A DNA stretch of 53,483 nucleotides from the NCBI GenBank assembly GCA_029863645.1, contig JAOTVA010000012.1, positions 1 to 53,483 on the forward strand. Direction: 5' to 3'. Position 1 is the first letter of the stretch, and each line of letters begins with the position of its first letter. A model generated the notes under the pieces. It saw nothing but the letters and a program-made list of their open reading frames with translations, made no database searches and was not told where the DNA came from. Made by a program: the position numbers and the translations under genes. The stretch comes from Gemmatimonadota bacterium. GTDB lineage: Bacteria; Gemmatimonadota; Gemmatimonadetes; Longimicrobiales; Gaopeijiaceae. Positions 25,731 through 34,546 of this stretch are shown here, piece by piece.

Positions 25731-26564
25731 TCAACGGGTGACGGTTACCGGCACGTAGCCATTGGTCCAGCAGCAGTGGTACTCGAACGACGCGGTCGAA
25801 TAGATCGACTGCACCCGGAGCAGGTAGTCTCCGGGCTCACTGAACGTTGCGGTCGTGAGCCCGATCCCCTGCGCTTGGCCCACATACATCTCCGGCTCCT
25901 CGAACCGGACCTGGCCGGGGCCTTGGTGCTTGGTCCACCCGACCCAAGTGCGGGGTGCCGGATGGTCCACCCATATGCTCAACCTCAGGGGCTCGCCGAC
26001 CTTCACCGCCCGTCGCGCCGCCGTGTATCCGTCCCGGCCGCGGAACTGAGGACCGTCCGCGTCCAGCTTGAGAATGGGCGGCACGATGCCACGGCCATCG
26101 GACTCGGGCTCATCCAGGACATACGGCGCGATCACCTTGCCCGGCGTGGAGAGTGTCTCGCCGGCCGTGCTGAGCGTCCATACGACCCGACGGTCCCCGA
26201 AGTCGGCCGGGACCTCGACCGTGAAGACGCACAGGTGGCGTCTGTAGTTGCCCTCCGGAACCGGGTCGAAGTGCGTGGGCTGCATGCCGTCGTACTCACG
26301 CGGTTCGATGAAGTTGTTCGGGCCGAGCGGTACGTCGAAGGACTGGGCCGTGTTCAGGTTGAAGTAGCCGAAGCAGATACGCGCCGTGCCGTCATCCTTC
26401 GGGTACCAGCCCTCGTAGAGCGGTACGACGGGCTGTCCCGTGGGGCGGAGGACCTGCTCGTTGAAGTTCCGCTCCTCGAAGGGGATCACCTGGGCGACCA
26501 CCTGCGATCCGCCGAGCAGCCCCAAGGCCACGCAGGCCAGGGAGATACGGAAGGGTCTCACCAC
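25731..26564 (-). CDS. secreted YEGW-motif protein, partner of PHM-like enzyme (copy A)
   Basis: The 277-residue secreted protein (signal to about 24, GGSQVVAQV) carries VVPLYEGWYPKDDGTARICF, GYFNLN, QPTHFDPVPEGNYRRHLCVF, VVWTLSTAGE and a C-terminal beta domain ending in ATFSEPGDYLLRVQS and YHCCW. The same ordered motifs occur in the 42441-43421 product, which also sits beside a PHM-like gene. I do not recognise a named family. Tandem GTG starts (26564) follow GGAG, only 11 bases after korB, so the gene is probably in the korAB transcript. The role is unknown; a secreted partner or cargo-binding protein is possible. Confidence 0.8.
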   Translation of the reverse strand: MVRPFRISLACVALGLLGGSQVVAQVIPFEERNFNEQVLRPTGQPVVPLYEGWYPKDDGTARICFGYFNLNTAQSFDVPLGPNNFIEPREYDGMQPTHFDPVPEGNYRRHLCVFTVEVPADFGDRRVVWTLSTAGETLSTPGKVIAPYVLDEPESDGRGIVPPILKLDADGPQFRGRDGYTAARRAVKVGEPLRLSIWVDHPAPRTWVGWTKHQGPGQVRFEEPEMYVGQAQGIGLTTATFSEPGDYLLRVQSIYSTASFEYHCCWTNGYVPVTVTR

Positions 26565-26575
26565 GCTTCTCCGAC

Positions 26576-27493
26576 CTACATCATTTTGCTGAGGATGCCC
26601 TTGGCCTGCTCATCGGAAAGCCCCAACGGACGTCGGGCAAGCGGCGGTCCCTCGAGCACCGGCTCGAGACTATCGATCGAGGGCCTGTCCGTTTTGTGGA
26701 AGAGCCCGGTCCAGATCGTGTCGCCCCACTCCATCGCCTTCTCGCACGCCGCCTTCCAGTCGGTCGGGTCGTGCCCCGCGTCCTCGAGCTTCTTCACGCG
26801 GGGCTTGAAGAACGCGAAGTCGTTGTCGTGGTTGAACGTGACACACGGGCTGAAGACGTCGATGAGCGAGAATCCCTCGTGCTCGATGCCGCCTTTGATG
26901 AGCTGTGTGAGGTGCTTCACGTCGGCGCTGTAGCCCCGGGCCACATAGCTGGCGCCGTTCATGATCGTCGACGTGATGGGGTTGATGGGCAGCTCCAGGT
27001 TCCCGAACGGCGTGCTCTTGGTCTTCATGTCCAGGCGGCTGGTCGGCGAGATCTGGCCAGTCGTGAGGCCGTAGATCTGGTTGTTCATGACCAGGTACGT
27101 GAGGTCCACATTGCGGCGTGCGATGTGCGCCAGGTGATTCCCTCCGATGCCGTAGCCGTCCCCGTCGCCGCCCGTGGCGATAACCGTGAGCTCGTGGTTC
27201 GCCATCTTCGCGCCTGTCGCCACGGGGAGCGATCGCCCGTGCAGCGTGTGCATGCCGTACGCATTGATGTAGCCGGGCAAGTTCGACGAGCAGCCGATTC
27301 CACTCACCATGAGGACTTCGTGGGGCTGACGGCCCAACTCGAACAGGGCGCGCTGCAGGGCGTTGAGCACACCGAAGTCGCCGCAGCCGGGGCACCAGTC
27401 GGGGGCGACCTTGCCTTTGTAGTCCTTGGCTGCTTCGGGCGTGCGATCGAGCTCGGCCCCGAGGAGGCCGTCTCTCTCCAGTACGGTCGTCAT
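26576..27493 (-). CDS. korB: 2-oxoacid:ferredoxin oxidoreductase, beta subunit
   Basis: The 305-residue protein has the thiamine-diphosphate-binding motif GGDGDGYGIGGNH (108-120) and NNQIYGLTTGQ, and four cysteines placed as in KorB-type subunits for a 4Fe-4S cluster: Cys34 and Cys37 (CPGCGDFG), Cys68 (SGIGCSS) and Cys217 (FSPCVTF). With the alpha/gamma subunit it should oxidise a 2-oxoacid such as 2-oxoglutarate to the acyl-CoA, reducing ferredoxin, in the cytoplasm. The start overlaps the end of korA by four bases, so the two are coupled. The exact 2-oxoacid is inferred from family usage. Confidence 0.95.
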   Translation of the reverse strand: MTTVLERDGLLGAELDRTPEAAKDYKGKVAPDWCPGCGDFGVLNALQRALFELGRQPHEVLMVSGIGCSSNLPGYINAYGMHTLHGRSLPVATGAKMANHELTVIATGGDGDGYGIGGNHLAHIARRNVDLTYLVMNNQIYGLTTGQISPTSRLDMKTKSTPFGNLELPINPITSTIMNGASYVARGYSADVKHLTQLIKGGIEHEGFSLIDVFSPCVTFNHDNDFAFFKPRVKKLEDAGHDPTDWKAACEKAMEWGDTIWTGLFHKTDRPSIDSLEPVLEGPPLARRPLGLSDEQAKGILSKMM

Positions 27494-29271
27494 ACGATCA
27501 TCTCCTGATACGGCACGTAGATTTCGGAGTCACCCTTCACGAGGTCCAGCACGCCGTCTACGACATGGTGCGGCATGAAGGGCTCGCCGTCGTACTTGCG
27601 GATGTGGCCGGCTGCCGAGAAGCCGGTCTCGCTGCGCAGGTAGCGCGCGAACTGGCCCGAAAAGTTGTTCTCGACGATGAGGACCTTGTTCGCGGCGGTG
27701 AGGATCTTGCTCACCTCGTCGGCATGGAACGGCACGAGCCATGTGATGGGAAGGTGATTCACCACCACGCCCTGATCTGCGAGGCGTTCGATTGCCTCCC
27801 GGATCACCCCGTACGTCGATCCGCATCCTACCATCGTGATCTCGGCCCCGGCCGGACCCTCGAGCACGGGTGCCGGCACGTCGGCAGCCACCGTCTTGAA
27901 CTTTCGGGCCCGCTTCTCGACCATCCGGCGCCGCTTGTGCGGATGCGTGTACTCGTCACTGATGAGTACCCCGTCTTCGTCGTGCTCATCGGTGGCGACC
28001 GTGTGCACGAAGCCCTCGTAGCCGGGCGTCACGCGCGGCGAGATGCCGCTATCGGTTAATGCGTAGCGGAGGTAATTCCCGTTCGGCGAAGGATCGGTAA
28101 CCAGCGCACCGCGGTCGATCTTCGGGTGCATCTCGATGGCGTCCGGGTCGACGCTGTACGTGCCCTCCGAGATCAACAGGTCGGAGATGAGAATCCCCGG
28201 GCACTGCGCGCGGTCGGTGTAGTTGAACAGGTCCGCCATGGTGTGGAAGGCATCGAGCGAGTCCTTTGGGGCGACGATGAAGCGCTCGAAGTCGCCCTGG
28301 CTGGCTCCCAACGCCTGCCAGAGGTCGCCCTGCTCGGTCTTCGTGGGCACACCCGTCGAGGGTCCGGCGCGCATCACGTTGATGTACACGACCGGGATTT
28401 CCATCATGGACGCCGCACCAATCGCTTCGGTCATGAGCGCGAAGCCGCCACCCGATGTGGCGCACATCGCACGCACGCCGGTGTGGGCGGCGCCGATGAC
28501 CATGTTCGCCACGCCGATCTCGTCTTCGACTTGGCGGACCAGGATGCCTGCGCTCCGGGCGTTCTGCGCCATCCAGTGGAGTACACCGGTCGAGGGGCTC
28601 ATTGGATAGGCTGCGTAGAACTTCACGCCAGCCGCCGCACCTCCCATCGCGAGCGCTTGGTTGCCCGTCCAGACGGCGAGCGGTTTGCCACCATCAGGGA
28701 GCGGAGTGGCGACGTGGTCGAAGTTGGCTTCGGCGTGATCGAAGCCTGCGCGGGCCATCGACACGTTCTCGTCGACGACGGCGGCGCCCTTCCGCTTGAA
28801 GAGCTGAGTGAGGGCATCGTCCAGCACCGAGAAATCGACGCCGAGAAGCGAAATCATCACGCCCAGCGCAATGGTGTTCTGGATGAGCTTGTTCTTGCTA
28901 TCCCCAGCGAGCTCGGCGATCGGCATCGGACAGAGCACCACACCTTCGGGCGCCTCCCCGGGCGTCACCTTGTCGGCGTCGTAGATGACGCGCGCACCCG
29001 GCAGAAGGAAGCCGAGGTGCCGGTCCATCGTGTCCTGATTGAGGCAGAGCAGCACGTCGACCTTGTCGCCGTGGCTGTGCACTTCTTGGTCGCGCGTGCG
29101 GATCATCAGCAAGATGTGTCCGCCGCGGATGATGGACTGGTAGGCGTTGTACGCGTAGAGGTGTAGGCCGCGTCTGACCAGAATGCGAGCAAGGATATTG
29201 CCGGGCGTGGCAATTCCCTGTCCGGCGGCGCCCCCGATCGCGATGGTGAGATCGAGTCCCTTCGATGACAT
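27490..29271 (-). CDS. korA: 2-oxoacid:ferredoxin oxidoreductase, fused gamma-alpha subunit
   Basis: The 593-residue protein has an N-terminal gamma domain (about 1-190: AIGGAAGQGIATPGNILARI, YNAYQSIIRGGHILLMIRT) joined to the alpha domain (about 200-593: AAGVKFYAAYPMSPSTGVLH, EDEIGVANMVIGAAHTG, ATSGGGFALMTEAIG). This gamma-alpha fusion is the usual form of two-subunit KorAB. I chose the Met at 29271, preceded by GGAGGGACC. It heads the minus-strand run that continues through korB into the YEGW/PHM/PAL genes. A 122-base gap separates it from the divergent flavin-enzyme gene, the likely promoter region. Confidence 0.95.
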   Translation of the reverse strand: MSSKGLDLTIAIGGAAGQGIATPGNILARILVRRGLHLYAYNAYQSIIRGGHILLMIRTRDQEVHSHGDKVDVLLCLNQDTMDRHLGFLLPGARVIYDADKVTPGEAPEGVVLCPMPIAELAGDSKNKLIQNTIALGVMISLLGVDFSVLDDALTQLFKRKGAAVVDENVSMARAGFDHAEANFDHVATPLPDGGKPLAVWTGNQALAMGGAAAGVKFYAAYPMSPSTGVLHWMAQNARSAGILVRQVEDEIGVANMVIGAAHTGVRAMCATSGGGFALMTEAIGAASMMEIPVVYINVMRAGPSTGVPTKTEQGDLWQALGASQGDFERFIVAPKDSLDAFHTMADLFNYTDRAQCPGILISDLLISEGTYSVDPDAIEMHPKIDRGALVTDPSPNGNYLRYALTDSGISPRVTPGYEGFVHTVATDEHDEDGVLISDEYTHPHKRRRMVEKRARKFKTVAADVPAPVLEGPAGAEITMVGCGSTYGVIREAIERLADQGVVVNHLPITWLVPFHADEVSKILTAANKVLIVENNFSGQFARYLRSETGFSAAGHIRKYDGEPFMPHHVVDGVLDLVKGDSEIYVPYQEMIV

Positions 29272-29393
29272 AAGGTCCCTCCATGGAAACCAAGGGAAGG
29301 GTGGGCGGTAAAAGTGCGGCTGCGGGGCGGGCGGCGAAAGTGCGAGCGGGCATGGGCGGCGCACGCTCCGGGCGCCGTGGGGTAGTCCGCGGC

Positions 29394-30434
29394 ATGGAAA
29401 TCGGCCTCTTCACCTTCGCGGAAACCCGCGTCGACCCCGCGACGGGCGAGCAGCTCGAGGCGGGCGAGCGCATCCGCCGCCTCATCGAGGAAATCGAGCT
29501 GGCGGACCAGGTCGGGCTCGATGTCTTCGGCGTGGGCGAGCATCACCGACCGGACTATTCGGTATCGGCTCCCGCCATCGTTTTGGCCGCGGCCGCTGCG
29601 CGGACCAAGCGCATCCGGCTCACCTCTGCGGTCACCGTGCTCAGCTCGGACGATCCCGTGCGCGTTTTTCAGGACTTCGCGACGATCGATCAGCTGTCGA
29701 GCGGGCGTGCCGAGATCATGGCCGGACGCGGATCGTTTACGGAGTCGTTCCCCCTCTTTGGTCAGGACCTGGCGGACTACGACGAGCTCTTCTCTGAGAA
29801 GCTCGACCTGTTGATGACGCTTCGTGAGAACGAGCGCGTGACCTGGTCTGGTCGCCATCGTTCGTCGATCGAGGGTCGCGGCGTCTACCCACGGCCGTTT
29901 CAGGATTCGCTGCCGATCTGGATCGCGGTCGGAGGCACGCCTAGCTCGGTCGTGCGCGCCGCGCGACTCGGGCTGCCCATCGCGGTGGCCATCATCGGGG
30001 GAGCGCCCGCACGGTTCGTAGACTTCGTACAGCTCTATCGCAGCGAGGCCGAGAAGGCAGGCCATGACCCCGCGCGGCTTCCGGTTTCCATCAACTCACA
30101 CGGCTTCCTCGCGGAGACCGCGGACGAGGCCGCCGACCTGGCGTTTCCTCCGTTCTCCGAGACCATGACCCGCATTGGGCGGGAGCGCGGGTGGCCTCCT
30201 ACGACGCGCGCGCACTTCGACGCCGAACGCGGCCCGCACGGCGCCCTCCTCGTGGGTAGTCCGGACGACCTGATCGAGAAGATCCTGTATCAACACAGCC
30301 TCTTCGGGCACGACAGGATGCTCATTCAGCTGACTGTCGGGCCGATGCCCCACGACAAGGTTCTGCGGGCCATCGAGCTGCTCGGCACCGTCGTGGCTCC
30401 GGCCGTTCGCGCAGCCGTAGGCGCGGGACCCTAA
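29394..30434 (+). CDS. LLM-class flavin-dependent oxidoreductase
   Basis: The 346-residue protein has the bacterial luciferase-like fold: [12 protein letters not shown] at the first strand, [58 protein letters not shown] and [20 protein letters not shown]. It should use reduced FMN (or F420) to act on an unknown substrate in the cytoplasm. I chose the Met at 29394; the frame upstream of it is Gly/Arg-rich and lies in the korA promoter region. It is divergent from korA and convergent with the SDR gene. Confidence 0.92.
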   Translation: MEIGLFTFAETRVDPATGEQLEAGERIRRLIEEIELADQVGLDVFGVGEHHRPDYSVSAPAIVLAAAAARTKRIRLTSAVTVLSSDDPVRVFQDFATIDQLSSGRAEIMAGRGSFTESFPLFGQDLADYDELFSEKLDLLMTLRENERVTWSGRHRSSIEGRGVYPRPFQDSLPIWIAVGGTPSSVVRAARLGLPIAVAIIGGAPARFVDFVQLYRSEAEKAGHDPARLPVSINSHGFLAETADEAADLAFPPFSETMTRIGRERGWPPTTRAHFDAERGPHGALLVGSPDDLIEKILYQHSLFGHDRMLIQLTVGPMPHDKVLRAIELLGTVVAPAVRAAVGAGP

Positions 30435-30464
30435 GCCCTACTCCGAGCGCAGCGTGAGACCCCC

Positions 30465-31241
30465 CTAGTGGTTCCCCTGTCCCTGATCGATCGCGATCGC
30501 TTGCCCGCTGATTCCCTCGCCGTCCTTGCCGCACAGCATGAGCGCGACGGCCGCGATCTCCTCCGGGCGGATCAGCCGCTTCTGCGGGCTGGTCGCCAGA
30601 ATGTGCTGAAGCGCCTCCTCGGGTGACACGCCGGCCTTCTCGGTGATCTGCGTGACCGAGTACTCGGTCATGGGTGTGTCGACGTACCCGGGGCAGATGG
30701 CGTTCACGGTGATGCCCTTGTCGGCGACCTCGTCGGCCACGGCCCGCGTGAAACCGATCTGGGCGTGCTTCGACGCGCAGTACGTGGCGATGTACCGGGA
30801 GCCTCGGAGCCCGGCCACAGAGGCCACATTGACGACACGGCCCCAGCCGCGCTCGAGCATGCCCGGCAGGAACGCCTTCGTGCACAGGAAGGTGCCTGTC
30901 ACGTTGATGCCCATGACACGGTTCCACTCCTCGAGCGTCACGCGCTTAACCGGATTCGACGGCGCGATGCCGGCGTTGTTCACGAGGATGTCCACGGTGC
31001 CGAGGCGCTCCATCGCGGCGGAGGCCATCGCGTTCACGCTGGCCTCGTCGGATACGTCGCAGGTGATGGCGTGGGCCTCGAGGCCGTCGGCCTTCAGCTC
31101 GGCCGCGACCGCCTCGATCTCATTCGTCGAGCGCGCGCTCACCACGACGGAAGCCCCTGCTTCAGCCAAGCATCGCGCGACGGCCTTGCCGATTCCCCTG
31201 CCGCCTCCGGTGATGACGGCCCCGCGTCCCTTCAGGCTCAT
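30465..31241 (-). CDS. short-chain dehydrogenase/reductase (3-oxoacyl reductase type)
   Basis: The 258-residue protein has the NAD(P) loop VITGGGRGIGKAVARCLAEA, the NNAG motif (DILVNNAGIAPSN), the catalytic Ser region VVNVASVAGLRGS and YCASK (Tyr-x3-Lys), and a closing CGKDGEGISGQAIAIDQGQG. This is the classical SDR layout close to FabG and 3-hydroxybutyrate dehydrogenases. Location near beta-oxidation genes suggests an acyl substrate, but this is inference. The Met at 31241 stands at the first strand. It is divergent from the DUF4159 gene by 50 bases. Confidence 0.92.
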   Translation of the reverse strand: MSLKGRGAVITGGGRGIGKAVARCLAEAGASVVVSARSTNEIEAVAAELKADGLEAHAITCDVSDEASVNAMASAAMERLGTVDILVNNAGIAPSNPVKRVTLEEWNRVMGINVTGTFLCTKAFLPGMLERGWGRVVNVASVAGLRGSRYIATYCASKHAQIGFTRAVADEVADKGITVNAICPGYVDTPMTEYSVTQITEKAGVSPEEALQHILATSPQKRLIRPEEIAAVALMLCGKDGEGISGQAIAIDQGQGNH

Positions 31242-31291
31242 TGGATCCCCTCGGTACTGGCTGTGGTTCGAGGCACATGTTATCACACCGA

Positions 31292-32143
31292 ATGCGTTTC
31301 GCCGAGCGTCGCCCCCGGGGTCCTGCGGGAGTCCTAGCTTTCGCCCTCCTCGTGGGGGTCTTGGCCGCGCTTGTGCTCTCTCCCGCCGATGCAGAGGCAC
31401 AGCGCTTCCGGCGGTCTCGTTACGTCACGCCCCCGCAAGGCCTCCCAGACGTGCCGGGAGAGTTCACGTTCTGTCGCCTGGCCTACACGTCGGTACGCCG
31501 CGATGGGTCAGGCAACGGGTGGGACACCGACTACCCGGAGGGCGAGCGGAACCTGCTTCTGCGCATCGTGGAGCTCACCCGGGTCAGGGCATCGAGCTGG
31601 TCGCACGGCGAGCCTGGCTATGCGGTGATACGTGCCACGGACCCGGAACTGTTTCGGTGCCCGTTCATCATGGCGACGGACGTCGGTGAGCTCGGCTTCC
31701 GCCCAGAAGAGATGGAACCGCTCCGGGAGTACTTCGCCAGGGGCGGTTTCTTCTGGGCGGACGACTTTTGGGGGAGCGTGGGCTGGCGCCACTTCTCCGA
31801 GGAGATCCGACGACTCCTTCCCGACCACAAGCTCGTACAGCTGACGATCGAGGACCCGCTCTTCTCGACGCTTTATGTCATTCCCGAGATCCCGCAGATC
31901 CCCTCGATCAACTCCTGGCGATCGAGCGGGGGTGCGACGTCGGAGCTCGGAGCGGATAGCGCGATCCCTGCGGTCTGGGCCGTCCTGGACGAGAAGGACC
32001 GCATGGTCATCCTGATCACGCACAACACCGATATCTCCGACGGGTGGGAGCGAGAGGCGTACGACGATCGCTACTTCATCGACTTCTCGCCCCGCGCATA
32101 CGCTATGGCCGTGAACGTGCTCATGTGGGCGATGAGCCGCTGA
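31292..32143 (+). CDS. secreted DUF4159-domain protein
   Basis: The 283-residue protein has a signal peptide (ALLVGVLAALVLSPADAEAQ) followed by a DUF4159 domain: EFTFCRLAYTSVRRDGSGNG, WDTDYPEGERNLLLRIVEL, FIMATDVGELGFRPEE, LREYFARGGFFWADDFWG and a final YFIDFSPRAYAMAVNVLMWA. The domain is related to a glutamine-amidotransferase-like fold, but its role is not known. The stop and the opposing gene's stop form the palindrome TGAGCTCA. The Met at 31292 gives the proper signal peptide. Confidence 0.88.
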   Translation: MRFAERRPRGPAGVLAFALLVGVLAALVLSPADAEAQRFRRSRYVTPPQGLPDVPGEFTFCRLAYTSVRRDGSGNGWDTDYPEGERNLLLRIVELTRVRASSWSHGEPGYAVIRATDPELFRCPFIMATDVGELGFRPEEMEPLREYFARGGFFWADDFWGSVGWRHFSEEIRRLLPDHKLVQLTIEDPLFSTLYVIPEIPQIPSINSWRSSGGATSELGADSAIPAVWAVLDEKDRMVILITHNTDISDGWEREAYDDRYFIDFSPRAYAMAVNVLMWAMSR

Positions 32144-32145
32144 GC

Positions 32146-33405
32146 TCAGACACTCGCGCCGGCAGCTCGCCCGGTTGCCCAGGCCCACAGGAAGTTGTGG
32201 CCGCCGATGGGGCCGAAGGCGTCTAAGACCTCGCCGCAGAAGTAGAGCCCGGGCGCGTGTCGGGACTCCATCGTACGGGGATCGACTTGGTCCAGACGCA
32301 CGCCACCGCCCGTCACTTCCGCCTTCTGATACCCGGCGTCACCGGTCCAGGGTAGGCGATATGCGGTGAGCCCCCGTGCGACAGCGCGGCGGTCGTCTCG
32401 CGTTAGCTGCGCCAGCGGGGTTGCGGGCTCGGCGCCGACCTCGCGGACCAGCGCGTCGGCGAGGCGGCGGGGAAGCCGGACCGAGATTACCGAGCGGACC
32501 GTTCCTCCGACCGCCTGGAGCGATTCCTCGAGCCGCTCCGGATCGACGCCAATCCAATCGATGATGACGTCTGCGCGTGCGTGGGGTGTGCTCGTGGTCG
32601 CCACATGCGAGGCGTCCAGAATGGCCGGCCCGCTCCATCCAGTGTGCGTGACGAGCAGCGCGCCTGCGCCCCGGTATGCCGGCTTGATGCCCCGGGAGGA
32701 CACGGAGACGTCGGTGGCGACGCCCGAGAGCTCCGCATGTGGATGGGGTGACGCCAGAAGTGGAGTGAGGGCCGGGTAGGTGGGCGTCACTACATGCCCG
32801 GTGGCCGTCGCGATGTCGAGGCCGACGCCGTCGCTCCCGGTCTTGGGAACCGAGAGCCCTCCGGTCGCGACGACGACCGCCTTCGCCTGGATATCCGGGG
32901 CGTTGTCGAGGTGCACGGTCCACCCTTCGTCGCCCTGCACCACATCGGTCACTCGCGCGTCGAACCAGATCCTCGCGCCCGCCTCGCGGACGCGTGCCAC
33001 GAGCACATCCCGCACGTCGCGCGCCCGATCGCTCTGCGGAAAGAGCTTGCCGGTGTCCTCTTCCAGCACGAGTGGCATGCCGAGCTCGGCCTCGAAGAAC
33101 GCGCGCTGCTCGGACAGCGGCCACGAGCGCAGCATCTTCCGCAGCGTGTTCGGAGACGATGCGGTCACGTAGCGCTCCGGCTGCGCGACCGACGGCAGGA
33201 TGTTGCAGCGACCGCCGCCGCTGATGAGGATCTTCCGTCCGCCATCGGGGGTGCTCTCCACGAGCACGACCTCGACGCCGCGGCGAGCTGCGGTGAGCGC
33301 CGCGAGCAGGCCGGCGGCGCCGGCCCCGATGACGACGACGGGGTGGGTCAGGGGGTGAGCCGCGTCAGGCGACCTCGAACAGCCCCGCGGCTCCCATTCC
33401 GCCAC
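32146..33405 (-). CDS. HI0933-like FAD-dependent oxidoreductase
   Basis: The 419-residue protein has an N-terminal dinucleotide fold ([20 protein letters not shown], then [13 protein letters not shown]), a FAD motif [19 protein letters not shown] in the middle, and a C-terminal [20 protein letters not shown] and [20 protein letters not shown]. These are the marks of the HI0933/aminoacetone-oxidase family, whose physiological role is unclear. The only start giving the complete nucleotide fold is a GTG at 33405, which overlaps the thiolase gene by 41 bases, so it belongs to the beta-oxidation operon by position. Confidence 0.92.
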   Translation of the reverse strand: MAEWEPRGCSRSPDAAHPLTHPVVVIGAGAAGLLAALTAARRGVEVVLVESTPDGGRKILISGGGRCNILPSVAQPERYVTASSPNTLRKMLRSWPLSEQRAFFEAELGMPLVLEEDTGKLFPQSDRARDVRDVLVARVREAGARIWFDARVTDVVQGDEGWTVHLDNAPDIQAKAVVVATGGLSVPKTGSDGVGLDIATATGHVVTPTYPALTPLLASPHPHAELSGVATDVSVSSRGIKPAYRGAGALLVTHTGWSGPAILDASHVATTSTPHARADVIIDWIGVDPERLEESLQAVGGTVRSVISVRLPRRLADALVREVGAEPATPLAQLTRDDRRAVARGLTAYRLPWTGDAGYQKAEVTGGGVRLDQVDPRTMESRHAPGLYFCGEVLDAFGPIGGHNFLWAWATGRAAGASV

Positions 33406-34546
33406 CGACGCACATCGTCACGACGACGTGTTTCGCACCGCGGCGCTTGCCCTCGATCAGTGCGTGTCCGGCCAGTCGTGATCCGGTCATGCCGTACGGG
33501 TGCCCAATGGAGATGGATCCGCCGTTGACGTTGAGTTTCTCGCTCGGGATGCCGAGACGGTCCCTGCAGTAGACGACCTGCACCGCGAAGGCCTCGTTCA
33601 GCTCCCACAGGTCGATGTCGTCCATCTTCAGGCCCTGTCGCTTCAACAGCAGCGGCACGGCGAACACGGGTCCGATGCCCATCTCGTCGGGCTCGAGGCC
33701 CACGACGCTCAGGCCGCGGAAGAAGCCCAGCGGCTCGATGCCTCTGCGCTCGGCCTCCTTGGCCTCCATGACCACGCACGCCGAAGCGCCGTCGGAGAGC
33801 TGTGACGCGTTGCCAGCCGTGATGGTCTTGTCGGGAGCGACCACGGGTGTGAGCGAGGCCAACCCCTCCATGTTCGTACCGGGGCGGTTGCCTTCGTCCT
33901 TCGTGAGCGTGACGGCCTTCTCGCTGATCTCGCCCGTCTCCTTGTCCTTCACCAGCATCACCGAGGGCAGCGGGACGATTTCGTCGTCGAAGAGGCCTGC
34001 CTCCTGGGCGGCGGCGGTGCGCTGCTGACTGGAGAGCGCGTACTCGTCCTGCTGCTCCCGGGTGACGCCGTATCGTTCCGCCACCACCTCGGCGGTGTCG
34101 AGCATGGTCATCCAGATCTCGGGCTTGTGCTTGTCGAGCCAGGCCTCGTGCTCGTGCGTCATGTTGAGGTTGGTCTGCACGAGGCTGATCGACTCGAGAC
34201 CGCCGCCGACGGCCACGGGAACGCCGTCCAGGACGACCCGGTTGGCAGCGATGGCGATTGCTTGGAGCCCCGAGCTGCAGAAGCGATTCACGGTCGCCGC
34301 GGCCGTGGTGATCGACAGGCCGGCGCGTACGGCACCCAGTCGCGCGATGTTCTTGCCTGTCGCCCCCTCGGGGAGGCCGCATCCCATGATGACGTCCTCG
34401 ACTTCGCCCGGATCCACGCCGGCGCGCTTCACGGCATGTTCGATGGCGTGGCCGGCGAGTGTCGCACCATGCGTGTTGTTGAAGGCTCCCCGAAACGCTC
34501 TGCCGATGGGCGTGCGTGCGGTCGAAACGATGACGGCTTCCCTCAT
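33365..34546 (-). CDS. acetyl-CoA acyltransferase (thiolase)
   Basis: The 393-residue protein has the thiolase nucleophile region [19 protein letters not shown] (Cys near 88), the His motif [10 protein letters not shown] near 350 and the second Cys in [19 protein letters not shown] at the end. It should catalyse the last thiolytic step of beta-oxidation, giving acetyl-CoA and a shortened acyl-CoA. Full family length; no missing residues. It overlaps the end of the acyl-CoA ligase gene by four bases (ATGA), placing it in the operon with the fadJ-type gene. Confidence 0.95.
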   Translation of the reverse strand: MREAVIVSTARTPIGRAFRGAFNNTHGATLAGHAIEHAVKRAGVDPGEVEDVIMGCGLPEGATGKNIARLGAVRAGLSITTAAATVNRFCSSGLQAIAIAANRVVLDGVPVAVGGGLESISLVQTNLNMTHEHEAWLDKHKPEIWMTMLDTAEVVAERYGVTREQQDEYALSSQQRTAAAQEAGLFDDEIVPLPSVMLVKDKETGEISEKAVTLTKDEGNRPGTNMEGLASLTPVVAPDKTITAGNASQLSDGASACVVMEAKEAERRGIEPLGFFRGLSVVGLEPDEMGIGPVFAVPLLLKRQGLKMDDIDLWELNEAFAVQVVYCRDRLGIPSEKLNVNGGSISIGHPYGMTGSRLAGHALIEGKRRGAKHVVVTMCVGGGMGAAGLFEVA

